Source: Halictus rubicundus
Taxonomy: Eukaryota; Arthropoda; Insecta; Hymenoptera; Halictidae
Assembly (NCBI RefSeq): GCF_050948215.1
Contig: NW_027488593.1
Location: 248,001-312,000 of the forward strand
Direction of reading: 5' to 3'
Length of the DNA: 64,000 bases
The notes below the pieces were generated by a model that worked only from the letters and a program-made list of their open reading frames with translations, was not told where the DNA came from and did no database searches. The position numbers and the translations under genes were made by a program. Numbering within the stretch: the stretch's first letter is position 1; the number at the start of each line of letters is the position of its first letter. Of the stretch, positions 10,999-21,989 are shown piece by piece.

Positions 10999-13269
10999 AT
11001 GAGGGGGCGGCTTGTGATCCGCGGCACGTTGCAGATGATCTGTGACATAGCGATGCCCCGGGTCCGAGCTCAGCCCCCGAGAAAGTCAGCTTACTGGTGG
11101 TCGGGGGAGCTGGCCGAACTTCGCAGTTCGGCCGGCCGAGCCCGCCGCCAGTATGCCCGCGCCCGTCGCCGTCATTTTCTGGGCGGCGACGCGGAGCCGA
11201 GGGTCGCCGAGCTGTACAGGGAGTACAGATCGGCGGCCGTGGCCGTCAAGCGTGCGATTGCCGCTGCTAAGGCCAAGGCCTGGGATGAGCTCCTGCTCAC
11301 CCTCCGTGACGATCCGTGGGGACGCCCATATAAAGCGGTGCTTGGGAAGCTCCGCCCCTGGGCGTTCCCGGTTACGGAGAGGCTAGACCCGGAATTCCTA
11401 GGGCGCGTCGTTGACACCCTCTTCCCCCTGAGTGACGGGGCAGAGGGGAGGTGGGAACGCGCCCCGGATCCAACCATGGGATGGTCGGACGAGTTCCGGG
11501 TCACCGAGTGGGAGCTGTACCAGGCCGTCCGGGAACTCCGGGCTAGGGGCAAGAAGGCCCCTGGCCCCGATGGGGTTCCCGGTGGTATAATGGCCTTAGC
11601 CCTGGAGGTCCTCGCCCCGGCGTTCAGGAGCGTCATGAACGCGAGCCTGCGCCGGGGAATCTTCCCCACTGTTTGGAAAAAAGCGTGCTAGGTTCTCCTC
11701 CAAAAGGAGGGGAAATCCGCAGAGTCTCCCTCTCCATACCGGCCGGTGTGTTTACTCGACGAGGCGGGCAAGCTGTTCGAAAGAATAATTGCCGCCCGCC
11801 TCGTGGAGCATCTGTCGCGGGGTGGTCCCGACCTGAGCGACAGCCAGTATGGATTCCGGAGGGGGCGCTCTGCAATAGATGCCCTGGAGCGTCTGCGCCT
11901 CCTCCGGGAACGGGCTGTCGCTCGGGGCAGGGTGTTGATAGCCGTGTCGTTAGACATATCTAATGCTTTCAACGCCCTGCCCTGGACGGAGATAATGGGG
12001 CGCTGGACCATTTCGAGGTGCCCCCTTATCTCCGGGAAGTGGTCGGCGACTACCTCTGCGGCAGGGAGGTGGCTTACACCGGCCGGTATAACATCGTTCA
12101 CACGAGGGAGACGCATCGCGGCGTTCCGCAGGGGTCGGTCCTCGGACCGCTCCTGTGGAACTTGGCGTACGACGCGGTGCTGCGGGTTGTCCTCCCCCCG
12201 GATACGGGTGTTATCTGCTATGCAGATGACACCCTGGCTTATGCAGAGGGGGAGGACTGGAGGAGGACCAGGCACCTCGGTAAGGCCGCCCTGGACTGCG
12301 TGGTCGGGCAAATTCGGAGGATGGAGTTGACCGTGGCCGCCGCAAAGACCGAGGCGATCTGGTTGTATGGATCGCCTCGGCCGTGGCGGCTACCCCGTGG
12401 TCAGGACCCCCGGATTTGCGTCGCTGAAACCTCCGTCGAGATCAGGCCCAGGATGAGGTACCTGGGCCTGGTCATAGACGGCCGCTGGCGATTCGAAGGA
12501 CACTTCGGGCTCCTCGCCCCCCGACTGGAGAGGACGGCAGCCGCCTTGGCGCGGCTGCTGCTGAATGTCGGGGGCAGGATTTGAAAGTACGCCGCCTCTA
12601 TATGGAGGTGGTGCGGTCTATTACCCTGTATGGGGCCCTCGTGTGGCACCGCTCGCTTGGGGCCAGCACGCCCAGCCGAAAACTCTTGGAGAGAGTTCGG
12701 CGGCAGCTGGCCCTGCGGGCCAGACGGGGTTACCGCACCATCTCGCGGGACTCCTCGCCGTGATTCCACCCTTCCCTGTGGTGGCGGCAGAGCGGGCGAA
12801 GTTATACCATATCGCCCGCTCCTTCCGCCGCCCGCCGGGGGTGGAACTCACGCGCGGGGAGGAGTTGGAGGTCGAGAGCCAGAATCGTCAGGCCCGGACG
12901 GAAGCATTTTCGGAGTGGAGGGCGCTATTGACGCCCTCCACACATCCGATTGTCCGTGCCCTCCTGCCAATATTTTATATATGGTGCAGGAGGCGGGGAA
13001 GGTTGACCTTCCGCCTCACGCAGGTGCTCTCCGGCCATGGGTGCTTCGGAGAGTACCTGCACAGGATGGGGCGGGAGCCGACTGCGCAGTGCTACCACTG
13101 TGGCGAAGATGTGGACACGGCGCGGCATACCCTGGAGGAGTGCCCAGCTTGGGCCGGGCCGCGCCGTGTCCTGAGAGCCGCAGTGGGCGGGTGGGACCTC
13201 GCGGTGTCGACCACATGGTCGGCAGCGTGGGGTCGTGGAAGGCGGTGGTCTCCTTCTGCGAGGAAGTAA
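10999..13269 (+). pseudogene. R1-clade ORF2: reverse transcriptase plus C-terminal zinc knuckle
   Basis: The frame from 10999 has YWWSGELAELR and KKAPGPDGVPG. A TAG at about 11689-11691 interrupts before PYRPVCLLDEAGKLFER. A 1-nt shift near 12000 moves the frame to GVPQGSVLGPLLWN and ICYADDTLAY (RT catalytic motif). Further shifts near 12580 and 12765 lead through YMEVVRSITLYGA to the terminal CYHCGEDVDTARHTLEEC knuckle (about 13093-13146), the C-terminal CCHC of R1-type ORF2. One stop and three frameshifts make it dead. GC content and codon use differ strongly from the surrounding J2. Confidence 0.85.
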
Positions 13270-14109
13270 TGAAGCAGAAGGAGGCTGCTGAGCGGGCCCG
13301 GGAGAGGGACCCGGGCTCCGCGAGGAATGTGTGGGCGCGGTGGCGACCCCCGCGCCGACGTGTGCCCCCCACGAAGGGGGTGGCGAGTGTGGGGAGGGTG
13401 CGGGGGTCTCCCCGCGTCAACGTGTGCCCCCGGTGGTTGGGGGCGGAGTGTTGTTGGCGCGGGGAATGCCCCCGCGCCTTGATGTGCCCCCACCATTGGG
13501 GGTGGTGAATGTGGGGGCCCGGGGTGCGAGCTGACCCGGGCCCCCGGGGGGAGCATGGCTCCCCCCGTGACATGCCGATACCACCGGGTTAGTTTCCCGG
13601 TGTGGGGAGGTGTCGGTCCGTCCCTCCCCGATAGGGGAGGGGGATCCGTGAGGGGTTGGGGAAAGGAAGGGTCGGGGCGTGCCGGATCGTACCTCCGACG
13701 GCCCTTCCTCCCGGTGGCGGCGTCTTCTTGCCTCGGCTGGGGCCGCCTCCTTTGGGACACCGGCCCCGAGCGGGACACGAAGTCTCCGGGAGCTGTGGGT
13801 GGACCGAGCTGGGACTCGGGAAGCTCAATACGAAGGCTCCAGGGATGGGGACACCGGGCGGGCCCCTCCGCCCGGGGTCTTATAGCGTAGCCAGTGGGGG
13901 AGGTTAAAACCTCCCCCGGGGTATGATGATAGCTGGGAGGTGTCCTGTTGAGTACACGCGTGATCCAGGCACCTCCCATTTAGCTTAGGTGGGCGTGGGT
14001 TTTTTAGTGGGTAGCCCCTTGGGGATCTTTCCCCAAGGGGTAGTCCCACATAACCCGGACTCCCCCCAGGGAGTCGGGGTATGCATAACGTCATTTTCCC
14101 CACGGAAAA
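13270..14109 (+). repeat. R1 LINE 3' UTR with three hairpin repeats
   Basis: About 840 bp of very GC-rich non-coding sequence follows ORF2 and ends in GGAAAAAA before the TSD. At 13350-13510 three imperfect units of about 60 bp repeat, each centred on a TGTGCCCCC...GGGGGTGG stem (about 13362, 13424, 13483). Loop sequences differ while stems persist. Further G- and C-run pairs follow (for example CTCCCCCGGG and GGGGATCTTTCCCC around 13900-14040). 3' UTR structures of LINEs can be recognised by their own RT; that role here is inference. Confidence 0.65.
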
Positions 14110-14974
14110 AAGGCACATCAAGTACGTTAGTAAGCGCAGCTTAAGCGGCAAGTGTGAAGATGGAGCGATAAGCGTTTTTAATACTGCAAAGGCACGTAAG
14201 GAAGGTTTTGGTGGTGCGGTCCGTGAGGGCCGGTGACCAGAGAAGTTTATCATGCAGAATGACCCCGAGGTATTTGACCTGGCTCGCCCACGCCACGCCG
14301 TTAATCATGAATTTATTGTTAACTTTGAAATTGTCAGTACGCGTACGTAGAGCTTTAGAGAATAGTATGGCTTCAGATTTAGCTGGATTTGGGAGTAATT
14401 TCCAATCCTTGAAGTATTGAATGACCAAGTCGAGGTACTGTTGTACTCTACGGAAAAGGGTCGGACGGCCCTTTCTCGTACAAGACGAATATATTGCAGT
14501 GTCATCAGCGTATAACGCCTTCTCGCACAGCTGCATGGAGGGTATGTCGTTGATGTACAGAAGAAACAATAATGGACCTAAGATCGAGCCTTGAGGTACT
14601 CCGGTTTGACAGTTGTATACCATTGATTTATGTGCGTTTAAGCTGACGTAGCACGTGCGCTCAAGCAGGTATGAATTCAGTAATCGTAGGATTGAGAGAG
14701 GAAGAGCCATCTCGTGCAGTTTGAACAGGATAGCTCTGTGCCATACAGTATCAAAGGCCTTGGACAAGTCCAGGAGGACCATTTCTCGCCTGACATTGAA
14801 CGCATGTGCAACGTGCTGTGAAATACGGCCAACCTGATGTAAGGTGGAGTGACTCTGACGGAAGCCAAATTGCTGATTGATTATAATATTGTTCATTTTG
14901 ACATGATCCAGGATAAGGTTGAAGATCACTCTTTCGAGTAGCTTTCCTGGAATTGGCAGAAGGCCGATGGGCCG

Positions 14975-15821
14975 TGTTACGTCCCAGATGGGGCTGTTTA
15001 TAGTTTTCCGGGGATAAGGCGCAGTTTAGAACCTACCTGCGTTCACCGGCTTTGGTTCGGGAGATTGACGGCTGGTCAAATAAATTGTACCTTAAATTTT
15101 ATATAAAAAACGGCAAAGGTTTGGTTTATTTTGAGTTTTGTTTTGAATCAGATTATACAAGGATGAATTCTTATAGCGCATAAGCTAGAGCACTTATAAA
15201 CAGTTCGCTTAATAGTACGTTTAAATTACCGAGTTGTTGGTAGGCGCTCGCAAGTCGTGGTTGTGGGGTTTTTTGGGGCGCTCGCTGGTTGTGGAGTTCA
15301 AAGGGGCGCTCGCTGGTTGTGGCCGCTGGTCGCTGGGGCACACGCGGACACTTCACGCAACGGGGTTTCGAAATTCGGCGACACTATCTTACTGCCGGCG
15401 CGACGCGTGTGTGGTACAAAGGTCTGTTAACGGAACTGAGCAGTAGCACTGATTTTGAACTGAATGAACACGAATTGAAGAGCTGGTTTCCTTTTTATAG
15501 TGTGGGCGGTCCTTTGTTTTCTTGAAGTGCTGATTTAGGCGTTTCTGCTTCCCGATCTTCCCGATGGTTCTTGCTTCGTCATCTGTGTGTTGCCAAAATG
15601 AAATCGTCGTCTTTTCTTATGGTTCGGCGTAATTTGATACTTTCCTCTTTTGCGTCTAATCTGTAATCTGGTCTTCATCTGCGTGTCTTGCAGGAAGATA
15701 AGTCGGAGTATTTTTAACCGCGTCGGGTTGTCACGTATATTTCGATCTTATTTTGTTTTCCCGTGTGATAATACTAATGGTCCTTGTTTAGGCGTTTATC
15801 GGCGAACCGCCGGACGTGACA
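14975..15821. mobile_element. Solo LTR S (847 bp) in J2 ORF2
   Basis: Termini are TGTTACGTCC and GGACGTGACA, a 10-bp inverted repeat with one mismatch, with perfect GCCG duplications at 14971-14974 and 15822-15825. Excision with one GCCG rejoins the RT codons around GYR-PIG in frame. Inside, GGCGCTCGCTGGTTGTGG is repeated around 15274-15320, and TATATAAAA lies near 15100. There is no coding region. The 4-bp TSD suggests Ty3/gypsy-type integration. Confidence 0.85.
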
Positions 15822-17078
15822 GCCGATAGCCAGTAGGGTCAGTAGAGGGTTTGCCCGGTTTGTGAACCGGGACCACCTTGGCAACCCTCCATGCCCTGGG
15901 GAAGTACCTGAGTCTAAACGAAGCTTTGAATAGGTAGTGGTACTGACAGAAAATTTTGTGCGAGGCATTGGATAGCATCGGAACCGTGATCTTGTCAGGG
16001 CCAGGGGCCTTTTTAGCTTTCATATTTCTAACTAAGTCAAAGATTTCTCTAGGCGAGGGCACAGAGACAGGGGCATCGACTCCCGCTTCCCCCCATTCTT
16101 ACTTAAGTAAGACTTACTTAAGTATTACTTTAGTTAGTTCCTTCGTTTGTTGAAGGAAATATTGATCGTACGTGTTTTGGTATACTCTATGAAGTCTTCG
16201 TCTGATCCGTATCAATGCGACCAGACGGTCATCATTTGCAGCAGCCTTTCTCCTAGTGGCAGACGGAGAGTTTTCTAAGGTCGAGTCCCTGGACGTGGAG
16301 TCCCAAAGGGATCCGAGCAAGAAAGAACTCAGGGTATCAATGCAAGTCTCGATTTCAATGAAAGTGGTCTCTTTATACTTTTCCCAGTCGGTGGACTGGT
16401 GAAATAGGGACCCCCCTGAGGGGTCAGTGGGGGCGATCCTTTTGAGGGATACTGGTCTATGCGCCGTCCCGAATAGATCCAAGGCCTCGCATTTGAATGA
16501 GTATGTTGAGTTGGTAATAAAAAAATCAATTATAGTTGGTGGAACCCGGGGAGCGAAGTGGGTGGGCGAGCCAGGGGCAATCACCGTGAAGTTGGATTTG
16601 ATCATATGGTTGTATAAAATAGTACCAGCCTGGTTCGCACGGTAGTTCTTCCAGAACCGGTGCTTGGCGTTCCAATCACCGCCGATAAGGTACGGTGATC
16701 CGTAATTAGTGATGTGTCTCAGGTCCGACTCAGAGAGGGGTTGTTGTGGTTTTGCGTAAATGACTCCAATTAATAAGGCTGGATGGTCCAATCGGACAGC
16801 AAGAAATTCCAGATCGGTGCGTACCCGCACTACTGAAAATTTTATGTGATTATTAATAATGATAGCTACGCCTCCCCAGCAGTCGGCACGATCCTTACGG
16901 ATGACCGAATAGCCGGGTATACTGAAATTTAATTGAGGATTTAACCAGGTCTCAGTCACCAGGAGTATGTCGCACTCCAGGTGATCGAGCTGGGCGATGA
17001 TTTCATTACGAGCGTTCCATGTGATAACATGTGGGAAGTTAGCCATTTTTAACAGTAGTTGTCAGGAGCAGGAGTTTA

Positions 17079-18125
17079 TTAGTCCAAGGTCGAAAAGACC
17101 TGTAGGAAAGTCTGAAACTTCTGGGTATTGGTAGTGCAGGCTTTTAGTTTGTCAGCGAGGGTTTGAGCCGTCGCTAGCATGAGATTGATGTCGCACAGTT
17201 GAGAAATTTCTCGAATTGTGTCTGATAGTTGTAAGTATTGCTGGGTATTGTTATTAGAGTAAACCGGGTTAGGAAGAAGGTTAGAGTTTGTGGTATCTGC
17301 AGTGGTGCGAGATCCAGATTGAGTTTTGGCTTTAGCGGCCTGGGCGTAGGACGAGTGTGCCCGGGCCGCAGCAGCAGAGAGGTTGGTAGAAGGGTTTTGA
17401 TTTTGATTTAGATTACAATTTTGTTTTTGATTCCAGGTCCCATTAATGTCTGGTTGCGATGGGTTAGCAAATAGAGCTGTCTTGGGTGGCTTCGGAGCCC
17501 TTTTACGAAGATATTCCGCTAATGCTGGGCATTCTGAATAGTAAGCTGTATGGTTGCCCTTACAGTTGACGCATGTTGGGGGGATCTCGTAGGGTTTACT
17601 GCAATCCGCGGAGGAGTGGTGCGCTGCACATTTGACGCAGCGAGCCGGTAAGTTGCAATTGTTGGCAGAGTGCCCGAAGGCCTGGCAGCGAAAACATTGG
17701 GTGTATACCCTTTTGGAGAGATATTTCTCCCAGTATACCCGGGTATTGTAGATGTAACCCACCTTATTAATGGCAGCGGTGGTAGTGGCTGGGGAGAAAA
17801 TCGCCTTGTACATAGCGTAATGCGATGCAGAATTTTTGGGAGATATCTCCGAGATGGAAGTTATCTCTAATCCGAGAGATTTGATTTCGTCCAGGAGTTC
17901 ACTGGGTGGGATAGTAGGGAGCCCTTTCAGGACCATTACCGGATTTCTATCGTTATTAGAACTGAAAGTATAAAAGGGTATTTTGGCTTCGGCCAAGATA
18001 TTCCTAAATTCTGTGTATTTGTCGGCATTGAATAATTGAATTCGTATATAGGATAGGAGGATATATAGGATAGATAGGAGGCCGGAATATTTAGATCGAA
18101 GTTGGATAAATATATAGGTGGTGGT
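17079..18125 (-). pseudogene. J2 ORF1: gag-like protein, N-terminus lost
   Basis: A clean frame of 305 aa from 17996 carries NPVMVLKGLP, the three zinc knuckles (CFRCQAFGHSANNC, CVKCAAHHSSADC, CVNCKGNHTAYYSEC) and an Asn/Gln-rich linker. A frameshift near 18000 separates it from a short upstream piece. Before that, a 30-40 bp GGATAG-type repeat replaces J1-equivalent sequence. Homology to J1 stops near 18125, so about 200 N-terminal codons are missing. Confidence 0.8.
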
Positions 18126-18232
18126 CTGGGGGGTGAGGCCCCCCAGCAGCCGAGAAGATGAGAGATTTAATTAATTAAGGTTGGGTTTAGTTTTGATAGA
18201 TTGTGCTCCGATATATAAATTAAATATGATGG

Positions 18233-20344
18233 ACTTACAGATTGCCGTGTAGTGTTTCAGGAGTTTGGATAGGCAGTCTCAATTCGGATGAGTTTCCATG
18301 AATTCGAATAACCCAATTAGAGACCGAACAAATGGCCAAGTCCCAGAGAAGGGCCACAACCAGATTTTAAACTCCTCGTGTTGTGACAGGACAGGAGATT
18401 TTCTGCAGAATATATAAAAATGAGTCACAGTACAGTTCAAGGGAGGAGCATATGACAGTCAAGCTTAATTTGTGGCATTTAGTATTACGCATGAAGTAAT
18501 GTAAATGTGAGAATTTGTAAACGAGCTGAAATAGATGCCCAGGTATTAAATCTCGGTGGAAAAACCTATGTTATTGTTGGCACAATGTGTCCGCGACCTT
18601 GTATGTATTAAGGCCTTGTTTGTAACGCTCGGCTAGTATGTGTGTACAAGAGCATGGGGCGAAGGCCACAAGCAAAGTGATATGTAAGAATGTGCGAGCA
18701 CAGGAATTTGTAGAGTTCCAGAGCACGTTGGGATTTGTAACTCCCGTGTTTAGGTAATTCAGCAGTTTAGAAATACAATATGCACATTATAGGTATAATG
18801 GAACAAAGATATAAATAATGAAACAAAATTGTTATTGATTTGGTATTAAAAAGAAAAAAAGAAAAGAATATAAGAAGACCAAAATAATTATGTCACTGGG
18901 CGAGACGCAGGGTCGTCCAGTTCTGGTGTGTATATAGATAGTATGTAAATATAATATAAGTGTAAGTGTGTCGATGAGGGCACAGAGGATCTGTGGTATT
19001 TTAATAGTAATAATAACAAAATAATAGTAATGGTGGAATAAGATAAAGTAGAGTAAGATAACGTAAGTAAAGTAAGTTTGATCTTATTAATTAAACTAAA
19101 GAAAGAGACGTTGAACGCGGGCCACGTGATTAAAGTAGATTGTAATGAGAAAGAGTTTAAAAGTACCTAATTTTAATTGATTAAATTTAATATGGTTGTG
19201 ATAATATATTACTGAGTATGATTTATATCGTATGGAAATATGGCAGCGTCATAAATGGGAGTACCAATATAATGATATTAATAAGCTGCTGGCACACCGA
19301 GGTTATGTTCTCATGTATGCCAGTAGATTAACGATTTAGATGGTTGAGCAATTGACACGATAAGAGATAATCAATAGAATGAGAGTATGGAAATGACCAA
19401 ACAGGTTGCAAATGAGTGTACCATGGCGTGGAGTAGGCCACGCAGACTAATGAAGTTCAATATTGTGAGAACTTTGCACCTGTAATTAAGAGTGAGTAAA
19501 ATTTCAATTACAGGAAAGGAAGACTTAAAACTGAAATAAAATATATATCTAATAAGGTGAGTAACTATAAGACTGATAATTAAGAAGGTAATAGCGTTTC
19601 ACTTGCAACAGGTTAGGTTTCCCACGTGTTAACGTGGGATACAGAAATACATAAATTTTCAATGAGGTTTTGGAATTTAAATTATATACTAATGAAAAAT
19701 AACATCACCAAATCCTTGAAGTCTGGACACGTTATAACTGGATAATAACTAAATCGATGCGTAAAAGCACTTGCGGCGTGGCGGAACCGCGCCGAACACG
19801 CGGTCGCACGATTTATGGATTTTACGCGAACTACGAACTAGTAAATACTAAAATAATAATAAGAAGAAGGAAAGATATGAGCGTAGAAATAGTTAATTAA
19901 TACAGGAAAAGTAAGAAACGTGTTGTTCAACCTGGAGCCTCACGCGAAATTTAGGGAGATCAACTGAATGTCGTTGATTCGCAAGGTGGACGTCACACGT
20001 CACCGGTACGGCTACCGAATTTGTCCGTTTCGTCGAATTCAAAACGTCTCCAACGGCAGAACGTACACGGAGCAAACCAAACAAACAGTTTTCAGTTCCC
20101 CAAGGATTCCGTGTCAAACCCGTTACGTCCGTGTCCTACACTACATACACAGTGTGTCTAACACGTGTAAATGAACGTTATAAAGCGATCGGAACGGCGA
20201 ACGTCTTCGCGACGTCGGACTATCTTCCGAGCCAATATGGCGCGGGCACGGTGTAGCGAGCACACAGAGAGGCGACTGTACTGGCGTTCGTACACGGGCA
20301 CGGTTCGCGACGGAAAGACGAATGAGGCCAACTCCGGTCCTGGC
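18233..20344 (-). promoter_or_regulatory. J2 5' UTR (diverged copy of the J1 leader)
   Basis: AT-rich, no ORF. It aligns with 8429-10147 in phrases such as GCCAAGTCCCAG...AAGGGCC (about 18340) and TGCAGAATATATAA (about 18404). It retains the alternating motifs as a perfect TCCCACGT/ACGTGGGA palindrome near 19619-19640 and as CCGCGCCGAACACGCGGTC near 19786-19805. It ends at the minus-strand GTAAGT (18233-18238). It is longer than in J1, through expansion or small insertions. Confidence 0.55.
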
Positions 20345-20513
20345 TCGTTTCGGCCGGGTCCTTATACACGAGCGCGGACCACAACGAGAGCCTCGCTTCG
20401 CACTCGGGTCTGATCGCGGATTGGCTCGCGTTAGGGTCTGATCGCGGATTGACTCGCGCTTGTGTCACGATCGCGAGCTCGCGACGGAACGCGAGAAACG
20501 CTGTTTCGTCACA
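20345..20513 (-). promoter_or_regulatory. LTR U3-like promoter immediately upstream of J2
   Basis: Read on the minus strand it begins TGTGACGAAACAGCG and has two tandem copies of a unit containing the CCAATC box (GAGTCAATCC then GAGCCAATCC, each followed by GCGATCAGACCC). A TATA-like GTGTATAAGG follows, about 28 bp before the J2 first base. The layout matches the U3 of LTRs A, B and C (TGCGACGAAACGG, CCAATC boxes, ATAAATA, then CGGAGTTGG). Its outer edge cuts a mariner transposase at 20514. No matching far end or TSD was found. Promoter function is inferred from motifs. Confidence 0.5.
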
Positions 20514-20690
20514 CCGTAAGAATATGAGGAACCCATATGTCGAGCTTTGAGATTAAACCTAGGCGTTTCAAATGATCATGAACGGTCGAATTCGATAAAT
20601 TTAATCTCTCTGCGATTTCACGAGTTGTTATACGCCGATTTGCATCAATTAATGCCTTTATTGTGTTTTATTCAGCTTTAAGGGCCAGTT
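20514..20690 (-). pseudogene. Mariner transposase fragment (helix-turn-helix)
   Basis: The minus-strand frame gives RRITTREIAERLNLS followed by STVHDHLKRLGL and WVPHIL. This is the second HTH and the linker WVPH motif of mariner-family transposases, which bind the element ends. The reading frame is cut at 20513 by the LTR-type block, and the catalytic domain is not found in the window. Only about 50 codons survive. Confidence 0.75.
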
Positions 20691-20930
20691 TTCCTACGTG
20701 GCCTTGAGTCGCCACGCTCCAAACAGGAACTAGGAGAAGCTTCCTAGCGATCTTCACGCTACAAACGGCCGCTAGGAGAAGCTCAAATGACAGTGTGCGT
20801 GCCGTGTGCGTGTGCCATGGTATGCCGCACACAACGCTAGATCCTCAAGAACGGAAAAAGGTTGCAAGGGTTCGGGAGGCGGCAAATCATTGTTCGATAA
20901 TGCAAAGATGGGGCTTTCCAGAGGTGAAAA
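20691..20930 (+). repeat. Dispersed repeat R5, copy 1
   Basis: The stretch with CCAGTTTTCCTACGTGGCC, CGGCCGCTAGGAGAAGCT and TTCGATAATGCAAAGATGG recurs, diverged, on the opposite strand at 35300-35745 and partly at 21990-22130. No coding potential, no TIR recognised. Possibly a non-autonomous DNA element. Confidence 0.45.
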
Positions 20931-21129
20931 GCGTTAGATAAAAGATAAATCTAGAGCGCTCGCGAACGAACAGGTCCTACTTTTGCGTTTTCTAGGCGTA
21001 ATTTGCAATATTCGGCAGAATGTAGATATAAGGACACATTTTCTTAAATAACCGGGTTCTTATGGAGAATGTTGACGGCGAGCGCTCTAGCGGTGATATA
21101 TACAATGTCAATGCAACGCCTATTATATT

Positions 21130-21868
21130 TGTGACGGGTATCCGTCGGGGTGGAGGAAGTGCCGACTCAGCCGGCTGCCAGGAGTCGGTAGTGCCTCGAG
21201 GAGGAATGAATAGTAGTCGTTTTCTGGTAGAATACTCGTGTCCTTATTGTCCCTGCTCTTGTTATGTACAACGGTTGCCCTCAGGGGGCGTGGTCGCGGC
21301 GGTATCGCGGCGGTGGTTCGGTATCGCGGCGGCGGTTCGGACTCGCGGCGGTCCTGCGGCGGTATCGCCTCGGTGTCGGGGAGTCGGTCAGGTTAGCAGG
21401 AAGGTCCCGTAGGCTTGCGCCCCTCGAGGGAGGGATTCCGGCCCGTTTGCACGGTGCCGGCTCGGACTAGTTTCCCGTAGGCTTGCGCCCCTCGGGGGAG
21501 GGATTCCTGTCCGTTTGCACGGTGCAGGCTCGGATGCGTGAACGGTGGTTTCGGTAGGAACGGGGTGCGGTTGGTCGGAGGTACAGTTGAGACCGTATGT
21601 GGCGGTAGCGGTGCTCTGCGGAGATCAGCTCTCTACGTCGCATCGGATGCCTTGCCTCGACTGCCCCGTTTGGCTGTTCTCGTGGCCTATTTATTCCTCC
21701 CACCGCCCACTTCCACTCGCGAGCAGCCGTATCGTCGCGGTGGCCACCTCGCGGCCGCGACGAGAGGCTGCGCTTGGCCGTGGTCTCGCGGCGCGCTCGC
21801 TGGGAATGGGGCGGTGGTAGGCGCGGTGTTAGGCGGGGAAGTGGCGGGCCTTAGATATAGCCGTTACA
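21130..21868. mobile_element. Solo LTR D (739 bp)
   Basis: It starts TGTGACGGGTATCC and ends TATAGCCGTTACA, with perfect TATT duplications at 21126-21129 and 21869-21872. It contains GC-rich trinucleotide-like runs (GCGGCGGTTCGG) and two tandem copies of a roughly 70-bp unit (CGTAGGCTTGCGCCCCTCG, about 21410 and 21478). LTR E at 56945 is a sister copy. The several ORFs across it are chance ORFs. Confidence 0.85.
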
Positions 21869-21989
21869 TATTGTATAATTACGTATTAAACAAAGGATTT
21901 GCCGCCCCCGAAAAACCATCCCACAGCTATTATTTTGCTCAAATATAGTTCCGGCATTTTTCGCTACGAGCGCTGTATTCTCTTTCCGA

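Larger units (their letters stand above)
10908..14109 (+). mobile_element. 5'-truncated R1-clade LINE inserted in J2
   Basis: A GC-rich plus-strand LINE sits in the antisense J2 ORF2. It is flanked by an exact 17-bp TSD, AAGGCACATCAAGTACG (10891-10907 and 14110-14126), and ends in an A-run. Removing it restores sequence collinear with J1 near 3128. It starts in the linker between endonuclease and RT, so it is a 5'-truncated target-primed insertion. The RT-zinc-knuckle architecture and YWWSGELAELR motif are those of the R1 clade (R1, TRAS, SART, Waldo). Unlike classical R1 it is not in 28S rDNA. Confidence 0.88.
10591..17046 (-). pseudogene. J2 ORF2: AP-endonuclease/reverse transcriptase in pieces
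   Basis: The start is at 17046 (VITWNARNE), only 32 nt after ORF1. The endonuclease is readable through GGDWNAKHRFW and APGSPTHF to about 16114, where an internal deletion removes the endonuclease-RT linker. KKAPGPDKI follows near 16000, and the frame reaches DPTGYR before LTR S interrupts at 15821. RT resumes at 14974 and is well preserved to 14141 (QQFGFRQSHS, DLSKAFDTVWH, GVPQGSILGP, ALYADDTAIY, YLGVILHD). The R1 LINE then splits it, and the last 100 or so codons are at 10902-10591. The protein is 75-90 percent similar to J1 by eye. Confidence 0.85.
10148..20344 (-). mobile_element. J2: second Jockey-clade LINE, split by an R1 LINE and LTR S
   Basis: J2 has the same architecture as J1: 5' end near 20344 (GCCAGGACCGGAGTTGG), AT-rich 5' UTR to about 18233, ORF1 (18125-17079), ORF2 (17046-10591, with two insertions), 3' UTR (10590-10162) and a 14-base poly(A) seen as poly(T) at 10148-10161. 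The R1 LINE occupies 10908-14109 and LTR S 14975-15821. J2 also lacks about 300 bp relative to J1 near 16096-16140, where a short TACTTAAGTA-type filler sits, and has a rearranged ORF1 start near 18040-18075 filled with GGATAG repeats. Without insertions it would be about 6.1 kb. Confidence 0.8.

Noticed and set aside
12630..13979. Long Pro/Gly/Arg ORFs on both strands of the R1 LINE
   Set aside because: Shadows of the RT frame and of the GC-rich 3' UTR.
2422..20344. Direct evidence of a telomere (TTAGG array)
   Set aside because: No TTAGG tandem array occurs anywhere in the window. The telomere-like arrangement of the Jockey elements is only an analogy.
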